Origin: Streptomyces pseudovenezuelae | GTDB taxonomy: Bacteria > Actinomycetota > Actinomycetes > Streptomycetales > Streptomycetaceae | Assembly: GCF_029892565.1 (NCBI RefSeq) | Contig: NZ_JARXVH010000001.1 | Coordinates: 372,001-436,000, forward strand | DNA length: 64,000 nt | Direction: 5' to 3' | Shown here: one piece after another, positions 48,203-55,798 of the stretch | Numbering within the stretch: position 1 is the first letter of the stretch | How the letters are laid out: every line of letters begins with the position of its first letter | Position numbers and translations under genes: made by a program | Notes under the pieces: model-generated | The model's input: only the letters and a program-made list of their open reading frames with translations | Databases searched by the model: none | What the model was told of the DNA's origin: nothing

Positions 48203-49587
48203 GGCAGCGCCGCACCCTGACGCTGGCGAGCAGCGTGGCGGGGGCCGCCGTCGTCGCCCTGGACGGCACGGTTCTCGGCGTGGCACGGCCGACCCTGCAA
48301 CGCGATCTGCGCGCCTCCTTCACCGAGGTCCAATGGACCAGCACGGCCTATCTCATCGCGGTGGCGAGCCTGTTGGTGTTCTCGGGACGGCTCGGCGACC
48401 GGTACGGGCATCAACGCACCTTCGCCATCGGGATGCTGGGTTTCGGAGTGACGTCCGCCGGCATCGGACTCGCGCCCGGAGTCGGCTGGGTGATCGGACT
48501 GCGCGCCGTCCAGGGCGTGTTCGGAGCGCTGCTGCAACCGGCCACGCTCGGCATCCTGCGGACCGCCTATCCACCCGACCGGTTGCGGATGCCGATCGCG
48601 ATCCGGACGAGCGCGATCGGGCTTGCCGCGGCCGCCGGTCCGGTGCTCGGCGGTGCGCTGGTGGCCGGCCCTGGCTGGCGGGCCGCCTTCTACCTCAACG
48701 TCGTACCGACCCTCGTCTTCGGCGTGCTCGCGCTCACCGCGCGCGCCGGCGCCAACCCCCACCGCTCCCACCCCACCACCCCCCTCAACCTCCCCGGCGC
48801 CCTCCTCCTGGCCCTCACTCTCGCCGCCCTCGTCCAAGCCCTCGTCGCGCTGTCGGACGACGGCCCGACCGCCATGAGCGTGGCCGGGCTCTCGGTGGCC
48901 GTGGCCGCAGCCGCCGGTGCCGTCTTCCTCCGCCACGAGCGCCGCGCGGCAAGCCCGTTGATACCGGCCGACGTCATCCACTCACCCGGCATCCGCCCCG
49001 CCCTCGGCGTCCTCCTAGCCGCGTCCGCCGCCCTGAACGGCACGGTGTTCGTGGCCGCCTTCCTCTTGCAGGACACCCTCGGTCTCACCGCCTTCCGCAC
49101 AGCCCTGCTCAGCCTGCCGCTTGCCGTGGCGATGATCCTCGCGGCGCCCGGCTGCGCGCTGTTGCTGCGCCTGGTGGGAACCCGGCGTACGACGGTGGGG
49201 GCGATGGTCGTGCTCGCCGCCGGGATCCTGCTGCTCTCGCGGGCGTCCGGCACGCTCGCGCTCTGCACGGCGTTCGCTCTGCTCGGCGCCGGGTTCGGGA
49301 CGGTGATGGTGGCGATCACGCATGTCGTCGTCCGGCAGGCGCCCGTGGAGTCGGCCGGTGTGGCGGGCGGTCTCAAGCAGACCGCGATGAACATCGGGCC
49401 AACGCTGGGGGTGGCCCTCGCGACCACGCTGACGGGGCTCGGAGGCGGTCACGGGCCCGCTCTGCTGGTGCTCACGGGCGTCGCCGGGGCGGGTGCGGTG
49501 ACTGGTGTCGCGTTGCCGAAAGGTTCCTTCTCTGCGATCAATCCCGGTCAACCTGGGGACCGGGCCCCCGTTCCTGCGCGACCATGA
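48199..49587 (+). CDS. MFS drug exporter (DHA2/EmrB-QacA type)
   Basis: 462 residues with about 14 hydrophobic segments. The motifs VALDGTVLGVARPTLQRDL (the D/T motif of helix 1), GRLGDRYGHQRTFAIGM and the antiporter motif LGGALVAGPGWRAAFYLNVV are all DHA2 signatures. GTG 48199 overlaps the TetR stop and has GGGAG eight bases upstream. It probably exports an amphipathic drug or metabolite that is also the ligand of the TetR protein. Confidence 0.92.
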   Translation: MRQRRTLTLASSVAGAAVVALDGTVLGVARPTLQRDLRASFTEVQWTSTAYLIAVASLLVFSGRLGDRYGHQRTFAIGMLGFGVTSAGIGLAPGVGWVIGLRAVQGVFGALLQPATLGILRTAYPPDRLRMPIAIRTSAIGLAAAAGPVLGGALVAGPGWRAAFYLNVVPTLVFGVLALTARAGANPHRSHPTTPLNLPGALLLALTLAALVQALVALSDDGPTAMSVAGLSVAVAAAAGAVFLRHERRAASPLIPADVIHSPGIRPALGVLLAASAALNGTVFVAAFLLQDTLGLTAFRTALLSLPLAVAMILAAPGCALLLRLVGTRRTTVGAMVVLAAGILLLSRASGTLALCTAFALLGAGFGTVMVAITHVVVRQAPVESAGVAGGLKQTAMNIGPTLGVALATTLTGLGGGHGPALLVLTGVAGAGAVTGVALPKGSFSAINPGQPGDRAPVPARP

Positions 49588-49652
49588 GGTCTGAGGGCGT
49601 TCCCGCGGGGTATGCGGGATCGCGCCTCGACGAACGTATTCGGAGGAGAGCG

Positions 49653-50882
49653 ATGGCACAGCTGCGACAAGAGGTCGACCCGGGCGAGGCCGGACTGGAC
49701 GCGAAGGCGCTGGACCGCCTCGACCAGTACCTCGCCCACTACGTCGACGAGGGCCGGCTGCCGGGCTACCTGGTGTCCGTGGCCCGTGGCGGACGCGTCG
49801 CCCACCTCACCGCCCACGGCCGGCGCGACATCGCGGCCGGACTGCCGGTCGAGCCGGACACGTTGTGGCGGATCTACTCCATGACCAAACCGGTCACCGC
49901 GGTCGCCGCACTGATGCTCGTGGAGGAGGGCAGGCTGTCGCTCGACGACCCGGTCTCCCGTCATCTCCCGGTCTTCGGCGACGTCCAGGTGTACGAGAGC
50001 GGGTCCGGGGCCGACACCAAGACCCGTCCGCCGGCCCAACCCATACTGATCCGGCACCTGTTGACCCACACCGCGGGCCTGACCTTCGCGTTCTACCACT
50101 CGCACCCGGTCGACGCCCTCTACCGCGAGGCGGGTCTTGAGTCGTCGGTGCCGGCGGGCGCCGACCTGCCGCGGACCATGGACGTGTACGCGAGCCTGCC
50201 GTTGCAGTTCGAGCCGGGCACGCAGTGGAACTACTCGGTCGCCAGCAATGTCATGGGCCGGGTCATCGAGGTGGTCTCCGGGCAGCCGCTGGACGCCTTC
50301 TTCGCCGAGCGGATCTTCGGCCCCCTCGGCATGACCGACGCCGGATTCTGCGTCACGGACCAACAGGCCCGCCGGCTCTCGGAGTTGTACGGCGAGTCCG
50401 ACGGCGGCGGGATCGAGCCGATCGCCGGTCTGCCGCTGCGCGGTCGGCCCCGCTTCCTGTCCGGCAGCGGCGGCATGGTCGCCTCGGCGCACGACGTGCA
50501 CCGCTTCATGGAGTTGCTGCGCCGTCGCGGCGAACTCGACGGGGTGCGCCTGCTCGCCCCCGAGACGGTGGACCTGATGACCAGCAACCACCTGCCCGGC
50601 CGCGTCGACCTGCGCGTCTTCGGCAGCCACCCGGCCCACGACGAACCCGGCAACGACGGCATCGGCTTCGGCTTCGGTGTCTCGGTGGTGATCGACCCGG
50701 ACCGCACCCTGGCGCCCCTCGGGCTCGGCACCTACGGCTGGAGCGGCGCCGCGACCACGACGTTCTGGGTCGACCCGAGCCGCGATCTCACCGTGCAGTT
50801 CTACACGCAGGTGCGACCGAAGACCTCGCACACGATGATCCTCGACCTGAAGAAGTTCGTGCACGAGGCCATCACCGACTGA
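49653..50882 (+). CDS. Serine hydrolase of the beta-lactamase/esterase family
   Basis: 409 residues, no signal peptide, so cytoplasmic. The catalytic SxxK is S76-M-T-K79 (WRIYSMTKPVTAVAAL), the tyrosine motif is WNYSVASN, and a late GWSGAATTTFWVDP replaces the KTG box, as in EstB-like class C esterases. These enzymes cleave esters or amides rather than beta-lactams. GGAGGAGAG precedes the ATG. It lies 65 bp after the exporter and may share its transcript; the substrate is unknown. Confidence 0.9.
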   Translation: MAQLRQEVDPGEAGLDAKALDRLDQYLAHYVDEGRLPGYLVSVARGGRVAHLTAHGRRDIAAGLPVEPDTLWRIYSMTKPVTAVAALMLVEEGRLSLDDPVSRHLPVFGDVQVYESGSGADTKTRPPAQPILIRHLLTHTAGLTFAFYHSHPVDALYREAGLESSVPAGADLPRTMDVYASLPLQFEPGTQWNYSVASNVMGRVIEVVSGQPLDAFFAERIFGPLGMTDAGFCVTDQQARRLSELYGESDGGGIEPIAGLPLRGRPRFLSGSGGMVASAHDVHRFMELLRRRGELDGVRLLAPETVDLMTSNHLPGRVDLRVFGSHPAHDEPGNDGIGFGFGVSVVIDPDRTLAPLGLGTYGWSGAATTTFWVDPSRDLTVQFYTQVRPKTSHTMILDLKKFVHEAITD

Positions 50883-50915
50883 GCCGGGGCCCGCCCCTTA
50901 CCGTCCGGTCATCGG

Positions 50916-52070
50916 CTACTCGTCGACACGGAGGGTGAAGTCCACTCCCTCACCGGCCAGTTCGCCCAGCCACTGGTCCGACCGGGCCGCCGTCTCGGCG
51001 GCGCGGTTCAGACCGGCCGGCAGGGTGCCGTCCAGGATGTGCCGGACCCCGAGGGCGAGCGGTCGGGAGACGCAGCGGGCCATGGCGCTCTCCTCCGCGT
51101 CGCCCACCAGATCGAGGACATAGCTGCCCGACCAGGTACGCCCCGTCTCGGCGCGCACGTCGAGCGAGACGGCGAGGACGACCCGGTCGCGGTCCGCGTC
51201 CGTGGTCGGGTGGCGGGCCGCCAACTCCCCTGCCAGGGCGGCGATCCGCTCGTCGTCCCCGGCCTTGAGCTCCTCGAAGACCTCGGCCCAGGCGGTCAGC
51301 CACCCCTCCAGGCGCAGCGTGCCGCGCACGAAGGACCGCGCCTCCCAGCCCGCCGGCAGCCCGTACTGCTCGACGAAGGGCACGCTGTCCCGGTTGGGGT
51401 AGACCTCGAACTCCTCCCCGTCGAGCAGGTGCCGCCGGGTGGCCTCCCAGGGCCGCTCGGCGACGGTCTCGGCGCCGCCCTCGATGTAACGGGCTGGCGA
51501 GCGCAGCGCGTTGAGGACACCGGCGGGTGCCCAGCTGAAGCGGTACCTGAAGTCGTTCGGCACGGCGGGGATCCCGCCGCAGTACGAGGTGAAGGCGTAC
51601 GAAGCTGTCATACTCCCGCCGATCGCCTCCTGGGCGCGGGCGACCAGGCTGTGCGCGAAGAGGTGGTCGATGCCCGGGTCGAGCCCGGCCTCGGTGAGGA
51701 CGACCAGGCCGGCCTTCGTCGCCTCGGGGACCTGTTCGAGGACGGTGTCGGAGACGTAACTGGAGCAGGCGAAGTGGGCTCCGGCCCCGACGCAGGCGAC
51801 GAGGATTCCGGCGTGTTCCGGTGCGGGCAGCATCGATACGACGGTGTCGCCGGGGGCCAGTTCGGCGGTGAGCGTGGGGAGGGAGTAGGCGCGGGGCTCG
51901 GCGCGGCCGGTGAGGTCCAGTCGGTCGAGGGCCTCGGCGGCCCGCTCCTCGGTGCGGTGCCACAGGAAGACCCGCTCAGCCGTGTCGCAGAGGCGGGCGA
52001 GGCCGCTGCCCGTGGACAGCCCCGCGCCCACCCAGTGCACGGTGCCACTTGCCGGAACCCGGTCAGACAT
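50916..52070 (-). CDS. Saccharopine dehydrogenase/reductase-like NADP-binding protein
   Basis: 384 residues: a Rossmann domain at the N-terminus (TVHWVGAGLSTGSGLARL; SMLPAPEHAGILVACVGAGAHFACSSYVSD) and a Lys9/LKR-SDH-like catalytic domain with GLDPGIDHLFA and the YCGGIPAVPND segment seen in saccharopine reductases. The group catalyses saccharopine to or from aminoadipate semialdehyde plus glutamate. ATG 52070 has GGGGAG seven bases upstream and overlaps the preceding gene by 8 bp. It is the third gene of the operon. Confidence 0.88.
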   Translation of the reverse strand: MSDRVPASGTVHWVGAGLSTGSGLARLCDTAERVFLWHRTEERAAEALDRLDLTGRAEPRAYSLPTLTAELAPGDTVVSMLPAPEHAGILVACVGAGAHFACSSYVSDTVLEQVPEATKAGLVVLTEAGLDPGIDHLFAHSLVARAQEAIGGSMTASYAFTSYCGGIPAVPNDFRYRFSWAPAGVLNALRSPARYIEGGAETVAERPWEATRRHLLDGEEFEVYPNRDSVPFVEQYGLPAGWEARSFVRGTLRLEGWLTAWAEVFEELKAGDDERIAALAGELAARHPTTDADRDRVVLAVSLDVRAETGRTWSGSYVLDLVGDAEESAMARCVSRPLALGVRHILDGTLPAGLNRAAETAARSDQWLGELAGEGVDFTLRVDE

Positions 52071-53124
52071 GACGGGACTCCCCTTCCTCGATGCCGAGTT
52101 CACGGCCGGCCTGGTGGAAGCGATCCAGACCGCGCCCCCACGGTCCGCCCACTCCGAACTCCAGGAGCTGCGGCAGCAGGGCCGCGGAGAAGTCGGTGCT
52201 GGACTCCAGTGGCAGCAGGGACGGCAGGTTGTCGATGGCGATGAGGTCCAGCGGGGGTTCCTCGCGCAGTCGGCGGGCCGGGTCCGTCCAGTCGGTGGTG
52301 CGGTCGTAGACCGGCAGGACGTTCAGGGGCGAGCCGACGTCGCAGGTGACGTCGCACAGGGTGCGCAGGCGGCGGCCGGGATCGTCCAGGTCCGCCTCGC
52401 GCAGGAAGGGCGGGACGGGGGTGGTGGCGAGGACCGCGTTCACCATGACGTCGTGGGCGAGCAGGGCGGGGCGGTCCAGGTCGCGGGTCTCGGCGAGGTC
52501 CCAGCAGGTGGGCTCGACCCCGGCCGTGGCGAAGGCGACGCGGGCTCCCCGGCCGCTGCGGCCCAGGGCGCCGACCACCAGCCCGGTGAACTCGGCGTCT
52601 CCGGCGGCGGGTCGCAGGGTCTCGTCCAACTCCGCCTTGGACGTGGGCGCCAGAGGCGCCTTGAGCCTGCCCCGGTGCTGGAGCACGGCCAGGGCGGCGC
52701 CCAGGTAGCCGGCCCAGAAGCCGAAGGCGGCGAGCCGCCGGCCGTCCTCGTCGACGAGGTACTCCAGGTCGAAGAGGCTGCCTCCCCCGGCGGCGAAGCG
52801 CCGCAGCAGGGCCTCGGCGCCAGGCTGCCGCTTGTAGGCGTGGCCGAAGAAGATGTGCCGGTGGATCAACCCGGCGGGTTCGTCCGGGAGTTCCTTGAGG
52901 CCGATGACGACGACGTCCGCCGGTGCCGAGACCCACGATCCCGTGGGCGCGATCCGGCAGCCGGCCGCCTCGTACTCCTCGATCGGGAAGATCCGGTGCG
53001 GTGATTCCTCCACAGTCAGCGTCACTCCGGCGGCGAGCAGCCGCCGCGCGTCGGACGGCACGACCGGCGTGCGTCGTTCGGTGTCGCGGTCCTCGTGGCG
53101 CAGCCACAGGTGGAGTTCGGTCAT
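52063..53124 (-). CDS. Saccharopine dehydrogenase, Lys1-like (lysine-forming type)
   Basis: 353 residues resembling fungal Lys1: an alanine-dehydrogenase-like N-terminal domain (LWLRHEDRDTERRTPVVPSDARRLLAAGVTLTVEESPHRIFP; HIFFGHAYKRQPG) and a C-terminal NAD-binding domain with CDVTCDVGSPLNVLPVYDRTT. Lys1 interconverts saccharopine with lysine plus 2-oxoglutarate. Start and stop overlap the neighbouring genes by 4 and 8 bp. Bacteria usually lack this pathway for lysine synthesis, so a catabolic or specialised role is likelier. Confidence 0.88.
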   Translation of the reverse strand: MTELHLWLRHEDRDTERRTPVVPSDARRLLAAGVTLTVEESPHRIFPIEEYEAAGCRIAPTGSWVSAPADVVVIGLKELPDEPAGLIHRHIFFGHAYKRQPGAEALLRRFAAGGGSLFDLEYLVDEDGRRLAAFGFWAGYLGAALAVLQHRGRLKAPLAPTSKAELDETLRPAAGDAEFTGLVVGALGRSGRGARVAFATAGVEPTCWDLAETRDLDRPALLAHDVMVNAVLATTPVPPFLREADLDDPGRRLRTLCDVTCDVGSPLNVLPVYDRTTDWTDPARRLREEPPLDLIAIDNLPSLLPLESSTDFSAALLPQLLEFGVGGPWGRGLDRFHQAGRELGIEEGESRHV

Positions 53125-54266
53125 ACGAGGTTGGCCTCCGGGCGCGGGGCGTCGGCCGCGAACCGGCCGGCGCTCAGGGGACGGACGTCCACGAAGGGTA
53201 CGCGGCCGAGGTACAGGTCGCGGACGACCTCGCCGACGGCGGGTCCCTGGAGGAAGCCGTGGCCGGAGAACCCGGTGGCGTAGAGGAAGCGGGAGACCGA
53301 AGTCGCCTCGCCGATCAGGGCGTTGTGATCCGGGGTGATCTCGTACAGCCCTGCCCAGCCGCCGGTGCGGCGCAGGTCGAGGAGGGCCGGCGCGCGGCGC
53401 TCCATGGCCGCGTACAGGCCGGGGATCCAGCGGTCGTGGGTGTCGGTGGCGAAGCCGGGTCGTTCGTCCGGGTCGGACATGCCGAGCAGCAGGCCCGGGC
53501 CCTCGGCGTGGAAGTAGAGGCTGCTGGTGAAGTCGATGGTCATGGGGAGGTCCGGTGCCAGGTCCGGGACCGGTTCCGTGACGGCGACCTGGCGGCGCAG
53601 CGGCTGCACGGGCAGGTCGACGCCGGCCATCGCGCCCACGGCCCGGGACCAGGGGCCCGCCGTGCAGATCACCGTGTCGGTGGCGATCCGGCCGAGGGTG
53701 GTCGAGACGGCGGTGATCTGGTCGCCGTGCAGTTCGACGCCGGTGACCTCGGTGTGCCGCAGGATGCGGGCGCCGTGGACGCGGGCGGCGGAGGCGTAGC
53801 CCTGGACGACGGCCTCGGGGGTGCAGTGGCCGTCGTCCGGCGAGAAGGCGGCGGCGAGCAGGCCGTCGGTGGTGATCAGCGGGGAGAGCCGGTGGGCCTC
53901 CTTCGGGGTGATCATGCGGCTCGGCACCCCGAGGGAGTTCTGCAGCCGCACGCCCGCCTCGAAGGAGGCGACCTCCTCGGGCGTCGACAGCAGGAACAGA
54001 TAGCCGACCCGGTGCAGGCCGATGTCGTGTCCGGTCTCCTCCTCGAACCGCCCGAACGCCTCCAGACTCCGCGCGCCCAGCTGGATGTTGAGCTCGTCCG
54101 AGAACTGCGCCCGCACTCCGCCGGCGGCCTTCGAGGTGGAGCCGGAGGCGAGTTCGTCGCGCTCGACGAGTACGACGTCCCGCACACCGGCGGCGGCGAG
54201 GTGGTAGGCGACGCTGGCGCCCATCACTCCGCCGCCGATCACGACGGCACTGGCCTGCATCTTCAC
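53121..54266 (-). CDS. FAD-dependent amine/amino-acid oxidase (DAO fold)
   Basis: 381 residues. The FAD motif is SAVVIGGGVMGASVAYHLAAAGVRDVVLVERDELASGSTSKAAGG, and the C-terminal flavin contact is YATGFSGHGFLQGPAVGEV. It resembles sarcosine-oxidase beta and L-pipecolate/saccharopine-oxidase-like enzymes that oxidise secondary amines. The GTG at 54266 has GGAGG seven bases upstream; an ATG two codons later is possible. First gene of a coupled operon with two saccharopine-dehydrogenase homologues, so its substrate may be saccharopine, pipecolate or a lysine-derived opine. Confidence 0.88.
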   Translation of the reverse strand: MKMQASAVVIGGGVMGASVAYHLAAAGVRDVVLVERDELASGSTSKAAGGVRAQFSDELNIQLGARSLEAFGRFEEETGHDIGLHRVGYLFLLSTPEEVASFEAGVRLQNSLGVPSRMITPKEAHRLSPLITTDGLLAAAFSPDDGHCTPEAVVQGYASAARVHGARILRHTEVTGVELHGDQITAVSTTLGRIATDTVICTAGPWSRAVGAMAGVDLPVQPLRRQVAVTEPVPDLAPDLPMTIDFTSSLYFHAEGPGLLLGMSDPDERPGFATDTHDRWIPGLYAAMERRAPALLDLRRTGGWAGLYEITPDHNALIGEATSVSRFLYATGFSGHGFLQGPAVGEVVRDLYLGRVPFVDVRPLSAGRFAADAPRPEANLV

Positions 54267-54334
54267 GGGCGAGCCTCCAGAGGGTTGTCGGGGTCGGTCA
54301 CCCCTTCTTCCTGTCCGGGCCCCCGCGCCGGTAT

Positions 54335-54994
54335 TCAGGACAGGTGGGCCACCGCGTCCAGGTGGGGCAGGATGTGGTCGAGCCGCTCCCGCTTGGTGCG
54401 CAGGTAGGTGATGTTGCTCTCGCACGGCGGGATCAGCAGCGGCACCGTCTCGGCCACCTCGATGCCGTGGGCGAGCAACGACTCGCGCTTGCGCGGGTTG
54501 TTGGAGAGCAGGCGGACGGAGTTCACGCCCAGGTCGTGCAGGATGTCGGCGGCGACGCCGTAGTCGCGGGCGTCCACCGGCAGTCCGAGCGCGAGGTTCG
54601 CCTCGACCGTGTCCAGGCCCTCGGCCTGCAGGGCCATCGCGCGCAACTTGCCGAGCAGGCCTATGCCGCGGCCCTCGTGGCCCCTCAGATAGACGATGAT
54701 GCCGCTGCCTTCGGCGACCACGGCACGCAGTGCGGAGGCGAGTTGGTCGCCGCACTCGCAGTGCTGGGAGCCGAACGCGTCGCCGGTCAGGCACTCGGAG
54801 TGCAGCCGGACGAGAACGCGTTCGGCGCCTATCTCGCCGTGCACAAGGGCCACTTGCTCGTCACCGCGGTCGTGATCCATGTAACCGACCGCCCGGAATT
54901 GCCCGTACACGGTGGGCAGCGGCGCATTCACGATACGTTCCACGCCCGTGCGCTGCGGTGACTTCTTGCCGAGTACGCCGACTTTATCTGTCAT
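54335..54994 (-). CDS. GTP cyclohydrolase II paralogue with Met120 (FAPy-forming type)
   Basis: 219 residues, complete: HSECLTGDAF, zinc cysteines in QHCECGDQL, the GTP/arginine motif RGHEGRGIGLLGKLRAM, and the C-terminal NNPRKRESL. E. coli RibA has the catalytic Tyr105 in KIRAYALQ; here the position is Met120 (KLRAMALQ). In a Streptomyces coelicolor paralogue (SCO6655, as I recall) the same Met limits the enzyme to ring opening, releasing 2-amino-5-formylamino-6-ribosylaminopyrimidinone phosphate (FAPy) without losing formate. It is therefore probably not the riboflavin enzyme. It is not fused to RibB. It is divergent from a creatininase-family gene by 39 bp. Confidence 0.93.
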   Translation of the reverse strand: MTDKVGVLGKKSPQRTGVERIVNAPLPTVYGQFRAVGYMDHDRGDEQVALVHGEIGAERVLVRLHSECLTGDAFGSQHCECGDQLASALRAVVAEGSGIIVYLRGHEGRGIGLLGKLRAMALQAEGLDTVEANLALGLPVDARDYGVAADILHDLGVNSVRLLSNNPRKRESLLAHGIEVAETVPLLIPPCESNITYLRTKRERLDHILPHLDAVAHLS

Positions 54995-55033
54995 GATTCT
55001 GATTCCTAAACAGAGACGAAAGGCCGTGAAGAA

Positions 55034-55798
55034 ATGAGTGGTTCGGGCGCGCATGCGGCGGCATACGGTCTGGTGCCGACGGACACTACGGATGACGTAC
55101 GGACCAGGGCGGCGGGTGTCTCAACGCAGGTGGCCGTCCTTCCCGTGGGCAGCTTCGAGCAGCACGGTCCGTACCTTCCGCTGGCGACCGACACGCTGGT
55201 CGCCTGTGCCGTGGCCCGGGAGATCGCCGCGGCGTACCCGGTGCACCTCCTTCCTCCGGTGACGGTGGCCTGCTCGCACGAGCACGCGGCCTGGCCCGGA
55301 ACCGTCAGCATCTCCTCGACTACCCTGCATGCGGTGGTGAACGACATCGCGGCCTCGCTCCGCCGCTCCGGTGTCGACGCCCTGGTGGTGGTCAACGGGC
55401 ACGGCGGAAACTACGTACTGGGCAACGTCGTTCAGGAATCCTCCGCCCGCGGCGAGCGGATGGCGCTGTTCCCGGCCGTGGAGGACTGGGACGAGGCGCT
55501 GCGGCGGGCGGGGGTGGCCACCTCGCCGCTGACCGACATGCATGCGGGAGAAATCGAGACCTCCATCCTTCTGCACACTCACCCCGAATTCCTTCGACCC
55601 GGTTACGAGACCTCCGATTTCGTCGCGGACGACCGACGTCATCTGCTCACCCTCGGTATGTCCGGCTATACCGACTCGGGTGTCATCGGACGCCCCTCGC
55701 TGGGCTCCGCGGAAAAGGGGAAGGAACTCCTGGCGAGCCTCACGGATTCCTTCGGCGCGTATTTCTCGCTGCTCACCTCGGCGGACGGGCGCGGATAG
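55034..55798 (+). CDS. Creatininase-family amidohydrolase, candidate FAPy deformylase
   Basis: 254 residues with the family's metal ligands in order: E42 and H44 (GSFEQHGPYLP), D53 (LATDT), H123 (NGHGGN) and E173 (MHAGEIETS). Archaeal ArfB, a creatininase homologue, removes the formyl group from FAPy; the neighbouring cyclohydrolase is predicted to make exactly that compound. The gene starts 39 bp from the cyclohydrolase start on the opposite strand. Its last 133 bp overlap the end of the convergent membrane-protein gene. Creatinine hydrolysis or an MftE-like peptidase role is possible but less supported by context. Confidence 0.9.
   Translation: MSGSGAHAAAYGLVPTDTTDDVRTRAAGVSTQVAVLPVGSFEQHGPYLPLATDTLVACAVAREIAAAYPVHLLPPVTVACSHEHAAWPGTVSISSTTLHAVVNDIAASLRRSGVDALVVVNGHGGNYVLGNVVQESSARGERMALFPAVEDWDEALRRAGVATSPLTDMHAGEIETSILLHTHPEFLRPGYETSDFVADDRRHLLTLGMSGYTDSGVIGRPSLGSAEKGKELLASLTDSFGAYFSLLTSADGRG

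Noticed and set aside
49653..50882. Beta-lactamase resistance gene
   Set aside because: It has SxxK and a Tyr motif but no signal peptide and no KTG box; it fits cytoplasmic EstB-like esterases better.
54335..54994. Annotation as the riboflavin biosynthesis gene ribA
   Set aside because: Met120 replaces the Tyr required for formate release, no ribB, ribD, ribE or ribH lies nearby, and the neighbours point to another pathway.
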